The notes: generated from the sequence alone by a model not told the origin. Positions 53,467 to 62,022 are shown, counted from the stretch's first letter. The stretch is DNA of 64,000 bases from Roseivirga thermotolerans (GCF_014653175.1 NZ_BNAG01000002.1:1-64000); one strand, 5' to 3'. Made by a program: numbers and translations.

Positions 53467-54299
53467 TAAAGCAAGTACTGCTCATTTCGGGCATATTCAT
53501 TTTCCTGGCCATTCAACCACTATCTGCACAGATTATTACCGATAATCAAAGAGTGGAGGAGCAATTACTGGCAAGTACAAAGCAGCTCAATCAGTTCTTC
53601 AGCCGCTTTAATGGTGAAGAAGATACCAGGGGAAGAGAGTTTGAACCGGATGACAGGCAATATCGAAATTCAAGATTAAGAAAAAGATACCTGAGCATTC
53701 TCTTCGATGAAGAGAATGCCGGGTTTTCTGAATCTCTCTTTCAGGAGTTTGTAGATAGGGTAACCAGTGATGCTGATCCGGTTTTTTTGAGCTTACGCTC
53801 AGACAACTGGTTTGCGGTGGTCAATACCACTTTTGCCTACAAGGGAAAGTCCGTTCCGCTCACACTCTATATGCAAATTCAGCAAGAAGGGCTGGGGTAT
53901 GAGTGGGTGATTTCCGACCTTTCTTTCGAACCTTACAAGAGCCTGTTTAACAAACAGCGTGGTCAAACTAAGGAGTTTTTACACCCCATGAGTCACGAGC
54001 TGGACTTTATGAATCTGCGCAAGGCTATGGTAAAAAACGGAAGCCCTGAGTCCTATACACTCGCAGACTTTAAACCCGATTTTTTAACCCTTTTTCTCTA
54101 TGAGGTTAAGATGGGTCACCTTGTATTCGAAACCGTAAACAGGGTTAATTTTCATTTCTTTACCGTTGATGGCTGGTATTTCTCACTCAGCAATTTCAAC
54201 AGGCCGGGCTACAATACCGGTTGGCTCATTTCAGACCTGCTAAAAATTAATGCACAGCAGAAACAAGATCTGTTAAAGTTGTTGTATGACAAGAATTAA
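53463..54299 (+). CDS. Exported protein of unknown function, third gene of the LRR operon
   Basis: A 278-residue protein with a signal peptide (cleavage near LSAQ, residue 24). It seems to have two parts: about 30-160, with helices then strands (FAVVNTTFAYKGKSVPLTLYMQ and YEWVISDLSFEPY), a helix-plus-sheet pattern; and about 175-278, with FFTVDGWYFSLSNFNR and NTGWLISDLL. No family recognised. The end overlaps the LRR gene by 14 bases, so the two products are probably made in fixed proportion. Confidence 0.75.
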   Translation: MIKQVLLISGIFIFLAIQPLSAQIITDNQRVEEQLLASTKQLNQFFSRFNGEEDTRGREFEPDDRQYRNSRLRKRYLSILFDEENAGFSESLFQEFVDRVTSDADPVFLSLRSDNWFAVVNTTFAYKGKSVPLTLYMQIQQEGLGYEWVISDLSFEPYKSLFNKQRGQTKEFLHPMSHELDFMNLRKAMVKNGSPESYTLADFKPDFLTLFLYEVKMGHLVFETVNRVNFHFFTVDGWYFSLSNFNRPGYNTGWLISDLLKINAQQKQDLLKLLYDKN

Positions 54300-56721
54300 G
54301 GTTTTTGCTTTACTAGTACTGATGCTGGGCTTTCCTGGTCTTCAGGCACAGGAATTTGGTCCCGGAGCTCAGTCCGATCCTAAGATCGAACAGGCCAAGG
54401 GTATGGTCAATACGTTGGCCTATTATTTCAACCTTATTGGAGGCCAGCGAACCTCTCTGGCCGAAAAAGAGACCATAATCAATTCCAGCTACCTTAAACT
54501 GTTTGCCAATGAAAAAGTGCAGATAGAAGATGATTTGCAGGAAGACAGGTCTACCGTTATCTACAAAGATGTTCAGGCATATTTGAAAGACATTGACTTC
54601 TTTTTTGAAGATGCCCTTTTTGAGTTTGAAATCGATACTGTGCAGCGCCTGCTCAAAGCCGATAGCACCCCTTACTATCGGGTGGAACTCATACGCAACC
54701 TAAGCGCTGTTAGTTTATTGGGCGATTCGGTAAATACCACACGCAAACGGTACATAGAACTCAATCTCGACACCAAAGGACAGGAACTAAAAATTGCCAG
54801 TATATACACCACCAAAATGAGCAAAGAGAAGCAATTGCGCGAGTGGTGGGCAGGCTTAACTCTTGCCTGGAAAAAGGTTTTTCAAAAGAAATTGGGTGTT
54901 TTTTATGATAGCCTCTCCAATGATGAACTCTTTTCGCTGGTTACCATGGATTCACTCGATATAAGTGGTAATGATCTTATTCTGGATATAGAGCCCATTT
55001 ACCAGCTTACCGCACTAAAACACCTGAAGATAAGTAATACCTGGGTGAACGACCTGCGGCCATTGCTGTCCATTAATAAGCTGCAATCGCTCGATGTTTC
55101 CAATACCTCAGTTTTCGATCTGCAATACCTCAAATACCACAAAGACATTCGAAAACTCAATTTGAGCAACTGCCATGTAGAAGATTTCGGTGTTCTCAAA
55201 CAGTTCGAAAAGCTATCAGAGCTCAATCTGAATGGTATAGCCGGGACCAACCTTACATTTTTGGGCGATCTTAAGAATTTGGAGGTTGTCAGACTTCAAG
55301 ACGCCAAAGGCTTAAATGGATTTGATTTCGGCCGACTCGCGAAGGTGAAGGCTCTTTATTTAAAGAACAGCGATCTCACCGGTCTCAATGGTTTTGAGCG
55401 ACTTACCCTGTTGGAGGAACTGGATATTTCAGGTACAGAGGTGCAAAGCCTTGATGCGCTGGGTCAACTCAGGCAACTAAAAACCATTCGGTTGGATAAT
55501 ACCGAAATTCACGATATCACTCCTCTCATGGGGTTGCCCCAATTAAAGCGTGTGTACGCCAATGGAACCAGCATGACTAACGAAATGGTGGCTGAATTTA
55601 CAGCAAAGAGCAAGGCATTACTCATCACCAACGCAGATCAACTCCTTGCCTGGTGGCAAAACATGCCCGTGGGTTTGAAGGCCAGATTGCAACCACTTCT
55701 CGATACCATGTTTCCTTCAGTAGAAGAACTATCGGCTCTCACACGCATTGACTCTTTGAATGCCGAAGATGCCGGTCTTCAAAATCTGGAATTTTTGGAG
55801 CGATTTCAATCCTTGCAATACCTTAACCTGAGCGGAAACCGAATCAATCAACTGGATGGAGCGAGGTTATCGAGTCGCCTGGTGGAAATTCAAATGAATA
55901 ATACCGACCTGAATGCCCTGGTAAACTTGTCCAGGCTACCGCAACTGGAAGTGTTTGAAGCAAGGAACACCGCGCTGAAAGACCTAAAGCCGTTTGTGGA
56001 GACTCCAAAAATCAGGTTGATAGATGTAGATGGTGCTCAGGCAGGTACTAAAGAAGTGGCCGAACTATTGGCCCGAAGGCCACAGGTGAATATACGCTTT
56101 AAGACCAAAGAACTAGTGAGCTGGTGGTCGTCTATGCCGCAAAGTGTAAAAAAGTCTTTGAGAGATCAGGCTGCTCTGGACGATAAGCCAAATCCGGACG
56201 AGTTGCATGCACTAATTGCCAGAGAGCAGCTTGTTTTCCAAAACATAGCGTTGACCGAGAGCTTTCAAGCAAGCCTTGATCATTTCTACCGTTTAAAGTC
56301 CCTAACCCTTCAGCAGTCTCGAGTGTCGCAAGTAGCTGATTTGCCGCAGTTGCCTGCATTGCAGGAGTTGGCGCTTTTGCAAATGCCTATTAAAGACTTA
56401 ACGGGGCTTTCAGCAAAATACCCGCAGCTTAAACGACTCAACATTACCAACACGGCCGTGGAGGATTTACGACCTTTGGAATCGTTGGTTAGTCTGGAGT
56501 ATATCAATTTTTCCGGAACACCCGTCAAACGATTCAGAGGACTGGAAAAGCTGACTAATCTAAAAGAAATAGATTGCTCCAACACCAAAGTTTTCAAGTT
56601 GGATAAACTTACCGCCCTTAAGAAGCTTGAGAAAATTACCTGCTTTAATACCGGGTTGCGTCAAAACGATATTGATAAACTTCTGGAAAGCCTCCCCAAT
56701 GTGGAAGTAGTGTTCTATTAA
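54286..56721 (+). CDS. Exported leucine-rich repeat protein with three WW-module repeats
   Basis: An 811-residue protein. Signal peptide ends near LQAQ (residue 22). Residues about 35-175 form a domain related to the second gene of the operon. Then come three units, each a short module with Trp-Trp (187-188, 456-457, 613-614; seen as REWWAGL, LAWWQNMP, VSWWSSMP) followed by helix, EL-ALT/LV and LRRs: about nine repeats after the first, four after the second, six after the third. Repeats are internalin-like, 22-23 residues (LKHLKISNTWVNDLRPL). No T9SS sorting domain, membrane anchor or barrel at the C-terminus. It is probably a periplasmic or surface binding protein; partner unknown. Confidence 0.82.
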   Translation: MTRIKVFALLVLMLGFPGLQAQEFGPGAQSDPKIEQAKGMVNTLAYYFNLIGGQRTSLAEKETIINSSYLKLFANEKVQIEDDLQEDRSTVIYKDVQAYLKDIDFFFEDALFEFEIDTVQRLLKADSTPYYRVELIRNLSAVSLLGDSVNTTRKRYIELNLDTKGQELKIASIYTTKMSKEKQLREWWAGLTLAWKKVFQKKLGVFYDSLSNDELFSLVTMDSLDISGNDLILDIEPIYQLTALKHLKISNTWVNDLRPLLSINKLQSLDVSNTSVFDLQYLKYHKDIRKLNLSNCHVEDFGVLKQFEKLSELNLNGIAGTNLTFLGDLKNLEVVRLQDAKGLNGFDFGRLAKVKALYLKNSDLTGLNGFERLTLLEELDISGTEVQSLDALGQLRQLKTIRLDNTEIHDITPLMGLPQLKRVYANGTSMTNEMVAEFTAKSKALLITNADQLLAWWQNMPVGLKARLQPLLDTMFPSVEELSALTRIDSLNAEDAGLQNLEFLERFQSLQYLNLSGNRINQLDGARLSSRLVEIQMNNTDLNALVNLSRLPQLEVFEARNTALKDLKPFVETPKIRLIDVDGAQAGTKEVAELLARRPQVNIRFKTKELVSWWSSMPQSVKKSLRDQAALDDKPNPDELHALIAREQLVFQNIALTESFQASLDHFYRLKSLTLQQSRVSQVADLPQLPALQELALLQMPIKDLTGLSAKYPQLKRLNITNTAVEDLRPLESLVSLEYINFSGTPVKRFRGLEKLTNLKEIDCSNTKVFKLDKLTALKKLEKITCFNTGLRQNDIDKLLESLPNVEVVFY

Positions 56722-56781
56722 GGCACCGTTCATCGTGCTTGTTTACAGCGAATTACCTGCCAACAGTTGGGCACCCATTAT

Positions 56782-56871
56782 TCCGGGCGGACTTTTAAAA
56801 AGCCGGAGATGTAGAGGGTTTCTACATTTGATGTGCCTTACACGGCCCTGGCGGCCTGGTTCAGCCGCCAG
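56782..56871. repeat. Three successive inverted repeats between the LRR operon and fabF
   Basis: TCCGG (56782-56786) with CCGGA (56803-56807) around CTTTTAAAAAG; ATGTAGA (56809-56815) with TCTACAT (56821-56827); CTGGCGGC (56848-56855) with GCCGCCAG (56864-56871), all perfect. They fill most of the 169-base convergent gap. The middle one, followed by TTTG, could be a weak terminator of the plus strand; the GC-rich last one has no T tract on either side. Confidence 0.5.
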
Positions 56872-56890
56872 AGAGAAGGTGCACAAGCGA

Positions 56891-58132
56891 TTATTCGAAG
56901 CGTTTAAAAATAGCGGTGGCAATATGACCGCCAAAGCCAAATGTGTTGCTCATGGCGTAACGAATATCGTGAGCCTGCGCCTTGCCTAAGGTCAGATCGA
57001 ATTTCTTGTCCCAGTCCTCATCTACTTCTTTGGTATTAATGGTCGGAGGAACAGTACCGTCTTCAATTGCCTTAATGCTGGCAATTGCCTCTATGGCTCC
57101 CGCTGCTCCAAGCAAATGGCCTGTCATAGATTTAGTGGCCGATAGCTTTAGGTTTGGCTCTGTTCCAAAAACTCTTTCAACGGCTATTAACTCGCTCTGG
57201 TCTCCAATAGGGGTGGAGGTGGCGTGAAGGTTAATATGGTCAATGTCATTGGCGGTAATTCCGGCATCTTCCAGTGCTTCATTCATGCCCAGAAAGGCTC
57301 CTTCACCCTCAGGGTGTGTGCCGGTGAGGTGATAGGCATCTGCAGCCATTCCGCCCCCTGCCACTTCGGCAATTATGTTGGCTCCGCGAGCGCGGGCATG
57401 TTCATACTCCTCCAGAATCAAAGCCCCGGCTCCTTCGCCCATCACAAAACCATCGCGGGTTTTATCGAAAGGCCTGGAAGCTGTGGTTGCTTGCTCGTTG
57501 TTGGTACTTAAGGCCCTGGAGGCAGTAAAACCACCGAGTCCGGCTGCGGTTATCGGTGCTTCAGAGCCACCGGTAATTATCATGTTGGCCTTGCCCCAGC
57601 GGATGTAGTTAAAAGCATCGATTATGGCGGTAGTGCCTGTGGCGCAGGCCGAAATACAGGTAAAGTTGATGCCCCGCAGCCCATATCTCATAGAAATGAC
57701 ACCCGAAGCAATGTCTGCAATGATTTTAGGAATGAAGAAGGGGTTGAATTTTGGATTCTCTTCGCGCTTTACGTAGTCAATCATTTCTTCTGTAAAGGTT
57801 TCGATACCACCATTACCCGAGCCCCAGATTACTCCAATCTTATTTCTGTTCAAAGTTTCAAAGTCTATTTTGGCATGTTGCACCGCTTCCTCAACTGCCA
57901 CCAATGCATAAGATGTAAATCTGTCATACTTGCGCGACTCACTTCGCGGAATATGGTCTTCCAGGTTGAAGTTTTTTAGTTCGCAGGCAAAATGCGTTTT
58001 AAACTTGCTGGTGTCGAAGCGGGTAATTTCTCCCGCCCCGCTTACCCCTGCTTTCAGGTTGGCCCAGTAATCGTTTAGATTGTTACCGATTGGGGTCAGT
58101 GCCCCCATTCCGGTTATTACCACTCTTTTCAT
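56891..58132 (-). CDS. fabF: Beta-ketoacyl-ACP synthase II (FabF)
   Basis: Condensing enzyme of fatty acid elongation. The 413-residue protein has catalytic Cys163 (ISACATGTTA), His303 (NLHATSTPIGD) and His339 (SMTGHLLGAAGA), and the family start RVVITGMGALTPIG. Size is normal. Unlike housekeeping copies, which lie next to acpP, this gene overlaps a TetR regulator gene by four bases, so it is probably a regulated second FabF or FabF-like synthase for a special acyl chain. No acyl carrier protein or other fab gene is nearby. Confidence 0.92.
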   Translation of the reverse strand: MKRVVITGMGALTPIGNNLNDYWANLKAGVSGAGEITRFDTSKFKTHFACELKNFNLEDHIPRSESRKYDRFTSYALVAVEEAVQHAKIDFETLNRNKIGVIWGSGNGGIETFTEEMIDYVKREENPKFNPFFIPKIIADIASGVISMRYGLRGINFTCISACATGTTAIIDAFNYIRWGKANMIITGGSEAPITAAGLGGFTASRALSTNNEQATTASRPFDKTRDGFVMGEGAGALILEEYEHARARGANIIAEVAGGGMAADAYHLTGTHPEGEGAFLGMNEALEDAGITANDIDHINLHATSTPIGDQSELIAVERVFGTEPNLKLSATKSMTGHLLGAAGAIEAIASIKAIEDGTVPPTINTKEVDEDWDKKFDLTLGKAQAHDIRYAMSNTFGFGGHIATAIFKRFE

Positions 58133-58722
58133 TGCTTTAATTCCTTTTCTACTATTGTTTTTAAATGATTTAAGAGGCCATGAAAGCCTCTGGCGTTTTG
58201 TGTGCTTTTAGCCAAAAGAATGGATCCCTCAATGCCTGCTATTATCAGATTGGCCACATCGCTCGCCTCTATTTCTGCCTTAAATTCACCGGATTGTTGT
58301 CCTTCCAGGATAATTCCTTCCAACTCATGCTTCCAATTTTCAAAAGTTTTTTTAACCCTTTCTTTTAGTAGTGGGTAGCCGTCATCAGCTTCTACAGAGC
58401 TATTCATCAGGGCACAACCACCATTGTTATAGACTTGCTCAAAACTGTCTTTATAAAACTGAAAGAACCTTTCCACTTTGGTCCAGGCGTTGCCCGTTGA
58501 GGCCAGAGCTTTATAAAGTCCCTTCTGAAAGAATTTAAGATTATGTTCAAAGCAGGCCAATGCCAGCTGGTCTTTGTCTTTAAAGTTGCCATATATAGCT
58601 CCCTTTGTTAAACCTGTGGCAGTTGTAATATCACTCAGTGAGGTCCCGTATGCTCCCTTTTTGTTAAAGATGGGGGCAACCCGCTCTATTATAAACTGTT
58701 TGGTTCGGTCGGCTTTGGACAT
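58129..58722 (-). CDS. TetR/AcrR-family transcriptional regulator
   Basis: A 197-residue repressor. The N-terminal helix-turn-helix is canonical: TKQFIIERVAPIFNKKG then LSDITTATGLTKGAIYGNF (about 8-49, in part). The C-terminal ligand domain (about 60-197) resembles the AefR/LmrA-type group. The longest frame begins at TTG (58731) inside the promoter box, so the ATG at 58722 is used. It overlaps fabF by four bases (ATGA) and has a perfect operator dyad in its promoter, so self-repression and control of fabF are likely. Confidence 0.92.
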   Translation of the reverse strand: MSKADRTKQFIIERVAPIFNKKGAYGTSLSDITTATGLTKGAIYGNFKDKDQLALACFEHNLKFFQKGLYKALASTGNAWTKVERFFQFYKDSFEQVYNNGGCALMNSSVEADDGYPLLKERVKKTFENWKHELEGIILEGQQSGEFKAEIEASDVANLIIAGIEGSILLAKSTQNARGFHGLLNHLKTIVEKELKQ

Positions 58723-58728
58723 GTAGTA

Positions 58729-58760
58729 CAAAAATATACCAATCGGTATAAATATTCAAA
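58729..58760 (-). promoter_or_regulatory. Promoter and TetR operator of the tetR-fabF operon
   Basis: On the minus strand TTTG (58760-58757), 20 bases, TATTTTTG (58736-58729): a complete Bacteroidota promoter. The dyad TATACC-AATC-GGTATA (58735-58750) fills the space between the boxes and overlaps the -7 box, a classic place for a TetR repressor. Transcription would begin within a few bases of the ATG (58722), giving an almost leaderless message. Confidence 0.65.
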
Positions 58761-58947
58761 TTTTCAATGAAGATATGCGATTTGCCCCTGAACCACCGTT
58801 AGTCAATCATTTCAGTATCTAAGTAATTGGACTACTTAATAAAGCCGCAAGAAGTAAATTTCTGGAGCTTGCATCCATACCATATAAATGAGTAGTGCGA
58901 TAAATAATAATATGCTTACTTTTCTACATCGATAAACAATTAAGGTT

Positions 58948-59493
58948 ATGAAAATCAGATTTTTAGGAGTGTTTTTTTTGATGCTGTGCTTCCATCAGAG
59001 CTTTTCTCAGCGAGAGTGGGCCAACCCAATTATCAAGGACTATGGGCGCATACTGGACCTCGAAGAGGTAGATGTGCGGCCCGATGCTTCTATGGAGTAT
59101 AAGATTGTGATAGAGCTTATTCATAAAATGGATAACCCTGAACGTATTAACTTTTCGGCTACAAATGTGGCCAGGCTCATTAATCTTCATGCGGTGGGTG
59201 GTGTGTCTAAAGACAAGTTAAAGGTGGCGGTGGTTATTCATGCCGAGGCTACCAACTCAGTAATCAATAATGAGGCATATCGGGATAAATACGATGGAAA
59301 AGACAATCCATACATTCCCTTGTATGAGCAGTTGGCGGCCAATGGAGTGGAGGTAATCGTGTGTGGTCAATCGCTCAATCTCTATGGGCACGATAAATCT
59401 AAAGTTATTCCTCAGGTAAAGGTGGCCACTTCCGCGTTGACAGCCGTAAGCACCTTTCAGCTGAGGGGGTATGCCTACTTTAAATGGGATTAA
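58948..59493 (+). CDS. Exported DsrE-family protein, first copy
   Basis: A 181-residue protein with a signal peptide (cleavage near SFSQ, residue 20) and a DsrE/DsrF-like domain (about 50-178): YKIVIELIHKM, NVARLINLHAVGG, the VVIHAEATNSVINNEAY strand-helix and EVIVCGQSL with Cys139. DsrE-type proteins move sulfur or bind small molecules; export is seen in a subgroup of unknown role. A close paralogue is at 61450-61986. The stop codon overlaps that of the convergent glycogen synthase gene. Confidence 0.85.
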   Translation: MKIRFLGVFFLMLCFHQSFSQREWANPIIKDYGRILDLEEVDVRPDASMEYKIVIELIHKMDNPERINFSATNVARLINLHAVGGVSKDKLKVAVVIHAEATNSVINNEAYRDKYDGKDNPYIPLYEQLAANGVEVIVCGQSLNLYGHDKSKVIPQVKVATSALTAVSTFQLRGYAYFKWD

Positions 59494-61283
59494 CCCATGG
59501 CAATGGTATAGGCTCGGAGGTATTGGTCTACCAATTGATGCCAATCGAAGGTTTGAGAGAATTCTTCCAGCTTATTGCGTTTTATGGCGCGGTAGTTATA
59601 GTTGGTTTTTGAGAACTGAAGCATCATTCGTGTAAGGTCATTTACCACTTCATCTTCCGATTTGTTCTTACGTTGAAGCACAAAAACACCTGTTTCTTCA
59701 GAATCGTCATTGATGTTTTGGGTGTAACTACCAAAACCCGAAAGGTCGCTGGTAATGGTAGGTACTCCCCGGGCAATACATTCCAGGGGTGTATAGCCCC
59801 AGGGTTCGTAGTAGCTTGGAAAAATACCAAGGTGGCAACCCCTTACAAACTGTGAGTACTCCAAGCCAAACAGTGGGTTGGTAGGGGCAATGAATTCCGG
59901 ATGAAAAACCACCTTCACCTTATCTAATGGACTGTTGAACAGCTGTTGCTCTCTCAGCCCATTGAGAATAGGGTCTTCCTGATCATTTTCCAGCAAGTGG
60001 GTGACAATCAAAGGCCATTGGTCAGTTTTCCACGATTGAATAGCTCTGCGGTACCGTAGGCGCCAGTAGTCCGACACAAATTGATTGAGGTCGGGGAGTT
60101 GATAATTATCTTTGGCCGATGCTGCACTTTTTAGAAGGTTGGAGGCAATCTCTTGCTCTACCGATTTGCAGGTGTTTTTAAGTTCTTCTAGCATGGCTTT
60201 GGCTTCCAGTACCACAGGGTTAAAAGATTTAACCCTGGCATTGGTAATAAAAAACATCACTATGGTCACATCCACACGCTCTTGTATGAGTCGCTCGTTG
60301 AGCTTCTTTAGGGCTTTAATGGTAATGTCGTAACCTTTGTTTTCATATTCATAGCGGCCGCTGGTAAAGAAGAAAAGAGTTTTGTCCAGGTCGAAGGGGG
60401 AGGAGTTAAAAAAGTGGCCGATTACAAAGTTTTCAATGTTCTTCTTGTACTTTTCGTGCCGTATTTGCACTCTGTGCAGGTTTTGAAACCGCTGAATGTT
60501 AATGCCGTTTGGGGTAATGTGATGGGGTTTTTGCCCCAGAAGTGCCTCACATTCCTGAGCCGTTATCTCGCTCACCGTAGTAAAGCAGTCAGCCTTTTGA
60601 GCGCCTTTTTTTTCTAACTGATGAATAGAGGGAATTCCGTAGCGTTTGGCCATAGCCTCATCTTCAATCTCGTGCATTATGTCGTAAAAATTTTTGTGTG
60701 TTATGGCTAAAACCCTGCCCAAGCGGGTGGCATGTGTTGTAAAAATGGTTTTTACCTTTTGCAGCTCTGTACCTACCTGAAGTAGAGCTGGGCATACCAT
60801 CCACTCGTGTCCGTGAAAAAGAATTGGGTTCTTTTCCTTTTTTTCCAGAACCTGAAAGAACTGAAATACCATATCGCACCATTGCAGGCATACATCGTAA
60901 AGTGAATCATCACTACCCACCGGTATGCCAAACTGGTCGTTCAATTGTTTTTTAATGCTGCCCAGGCGGCTGAAGGCATTTTCCGGATTGAGTAAAACAG
61001 TTTTGGGCCTGCCACTCACCAACCAAGTGCCATAACGCACCTCGTAGCCTTTGTTCTCCAACTCGGCCACGGCCTGGCCTATGGGAGAATCTCTTTCTGC
61101 AATGGCTTCAAACTCTGCGTCTACCCCATCATTGACCAAGGGTCCCAAAAGACAATAATTCGATCCAAACTTTTCGATTGTAGCCGGAAGCTTGGATCGA
61201 ATTACTGTGTATATGCCTCCCAATTGGTTGCAAATTTCCCACGAAGCCTCAATAAGTAGTTGGTTGTTGGGTGCCTGAGCCAT
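59490..61283 (-). CDS. Glycogen synthase, eukaryote-type (GT3-like)
   Basis: A 597-residue glycosyltransferase that lengthens alpha-1,4-glucan. The sequence fits family GT3 (animal and fungal glycogen synthase, also found in Bacteroidota) rather than bacterial GlgA (GT5): LIEASWEICNQLGGIYTVIRSK at the N-terminus (in part), FHGHEWMVCPAL near 166, TTHATRLGRVLA near 190, TTVSEITAQEC near 247, and the nucleotide-sugar binding end YYEPWGYTPLECIARGVP near 500 with TSDLSGFGSY. The longest frame starts at GTG (61340); the ATG at 61283 matches homologues. It lies alone between two paralogous DsrE genes. No other glycogen gene is nearby. Confidence 0.88.
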   Translation of the reverse strand: MAQAPNNQLLIEASWEICNQLGGIYTVIRSKLPATIEKFGSNYCLLGPLVNDGVDAEFEAIAERDSPIGQAVAELENKGYEVRYGTWLVSGRPKTVLLNPENAFSRLGSIKKQLNDQFGIPVGSDDSLYDVCLQWCDMVFQFFQVLEKKEKNPILFHGHEWMVCPALLQVGTELQKVKTIFTTHATRLGRVLAITHKNFYDIMHEIEDEAMAKRYGIPSIHQLEKKGAQKADCFTTVSEITAQECEALLGQKPHHITPNGINIQRFQNLHRVQIRHEKYKKNIENFVIGHFFNSSPFDLDKTLFFFTSGRYEYENKGYDITIKALKKLNERLIQERVDVTIVMFFITNARVKSFNPVVLEAKAMLEELKNTCKSVEQEIASNLLKSAASAKDNYQLPDLNQFVSDYWRLRYRRAIQSWKTDQWPLIVTHLLENDQEDPILNGLREQQLFNSPLDKVKVVFHPEFIAPTNPLFGLEYSQFVRGCHLGIFPSYYEPWGYTPLECIARGVPTITSDLSGFGSYTQNINDDSEETGVFVLQRKNKSEDEVVNDLTRMMLQFSKTNYNYRAIKRNKLEEFSQTFDWHQLVDQYLRAYTIAMG

Positions 61284-61449
61284 GCGCTTAAAGTTTGTTT
61301 CAATATATGGTATGAGCGTATGCTTATCAAACCTCAACACCTCGAAGCACTTATTTTTAACCGTGGTTTAACACAAGACAGCCATTCTTCAATATGCGCT
61401 GTAGTTTTCTGGCTATTTTTTGTTAATTGACCTCAAACCCAAAAACACA

Positions 61450-61986
61450 ATGACCAAGATATTTTGCATACTCCTCATTGGCCTTGCGTCCTGCTTCGCT
61501 ATACAAGCTCAGGAAATGGTGAATCCTGTGATTCAAAGTTTTGGTGCTATTATGAATGCCCCGCATGCCACCGAAAAACCCGATCCAACTATGAAGTACA
61601 AAGTGGTAATAGATATTGCCACAGGAAGTTCAAACCCCAAAGAGCCTATGTACTCGCTGGTGAATGTGGCCCGGTTACTCAATTTGCATGCTATGGGAGG
61701 GGTGCCCAAAGAAAATATGGAAGTAGTGTTGGCTATACATGCCGGTGCTGTTTGGTCGGTGCTAGACAATGAAGCTTATAAAGCCAAATACGAAGTAGAT
61801 AACCCCCATTTGCCGCTTTTTAAGGAGCTGCAAGAAGCCGGGGTGAAAATCTTTGTGTGCAGTCAATCCATGATGGGCAGAAACATTGATCATACGCGGT
61901 TGGCTCCGGGGCTGGAAACAGCCACTTCAATGCTCACCACCATGACCACCTATCAGTTGAAAGGATTTGCGGCACTAAAATTCTAA
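61450..61986 (+). CDS. Exported DsrE-family protein, second copy
   Basis: A 178-residue paralogue of the protein at 58948-59493. Signal peptide to about residue 20 (AIQAQ), then the DsrE-like domain with YKVVIDIATG, NVARLLNLHAMGG, VVLAIHAGAVWSVLDNEAY and KIFVCSQSM (Cys137). Both copies have the same start after the signal (NP-I-x-x-G). The longest frame starts at TTG (61420), so the ATG at 61450 is used. The gene is divergent from the glycogen synthase gene and converges on the alcohol dehydrogenase. Confidence 0.85.
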   Translation: MTKIFCILLIGLASCFAIQAQEMVNPVIQSFGAIMNAPHATEKPDPTMKYKVVIDIATGSSNPKEPMYSLVNVARLLNLHAMGGVPKENMEVVLAIHAGAVWSVLDNEAYKAKYEVDNPHLPLFKELQEAGVKIFVCSQSMMGRNIDHTRLAPGLETATSMLTTMTTYQLKGFAALKF

Positions 61987-62022
61987 TAATAAACCAAGGA
62001 GACACCGGGGTGTGGCCGACTC

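Noticed and set aside
54985-56721. Short repeated DNA segments in the LRR gene
   Set aside because: They are explained by leucine-rich repeats of the encoded protein.
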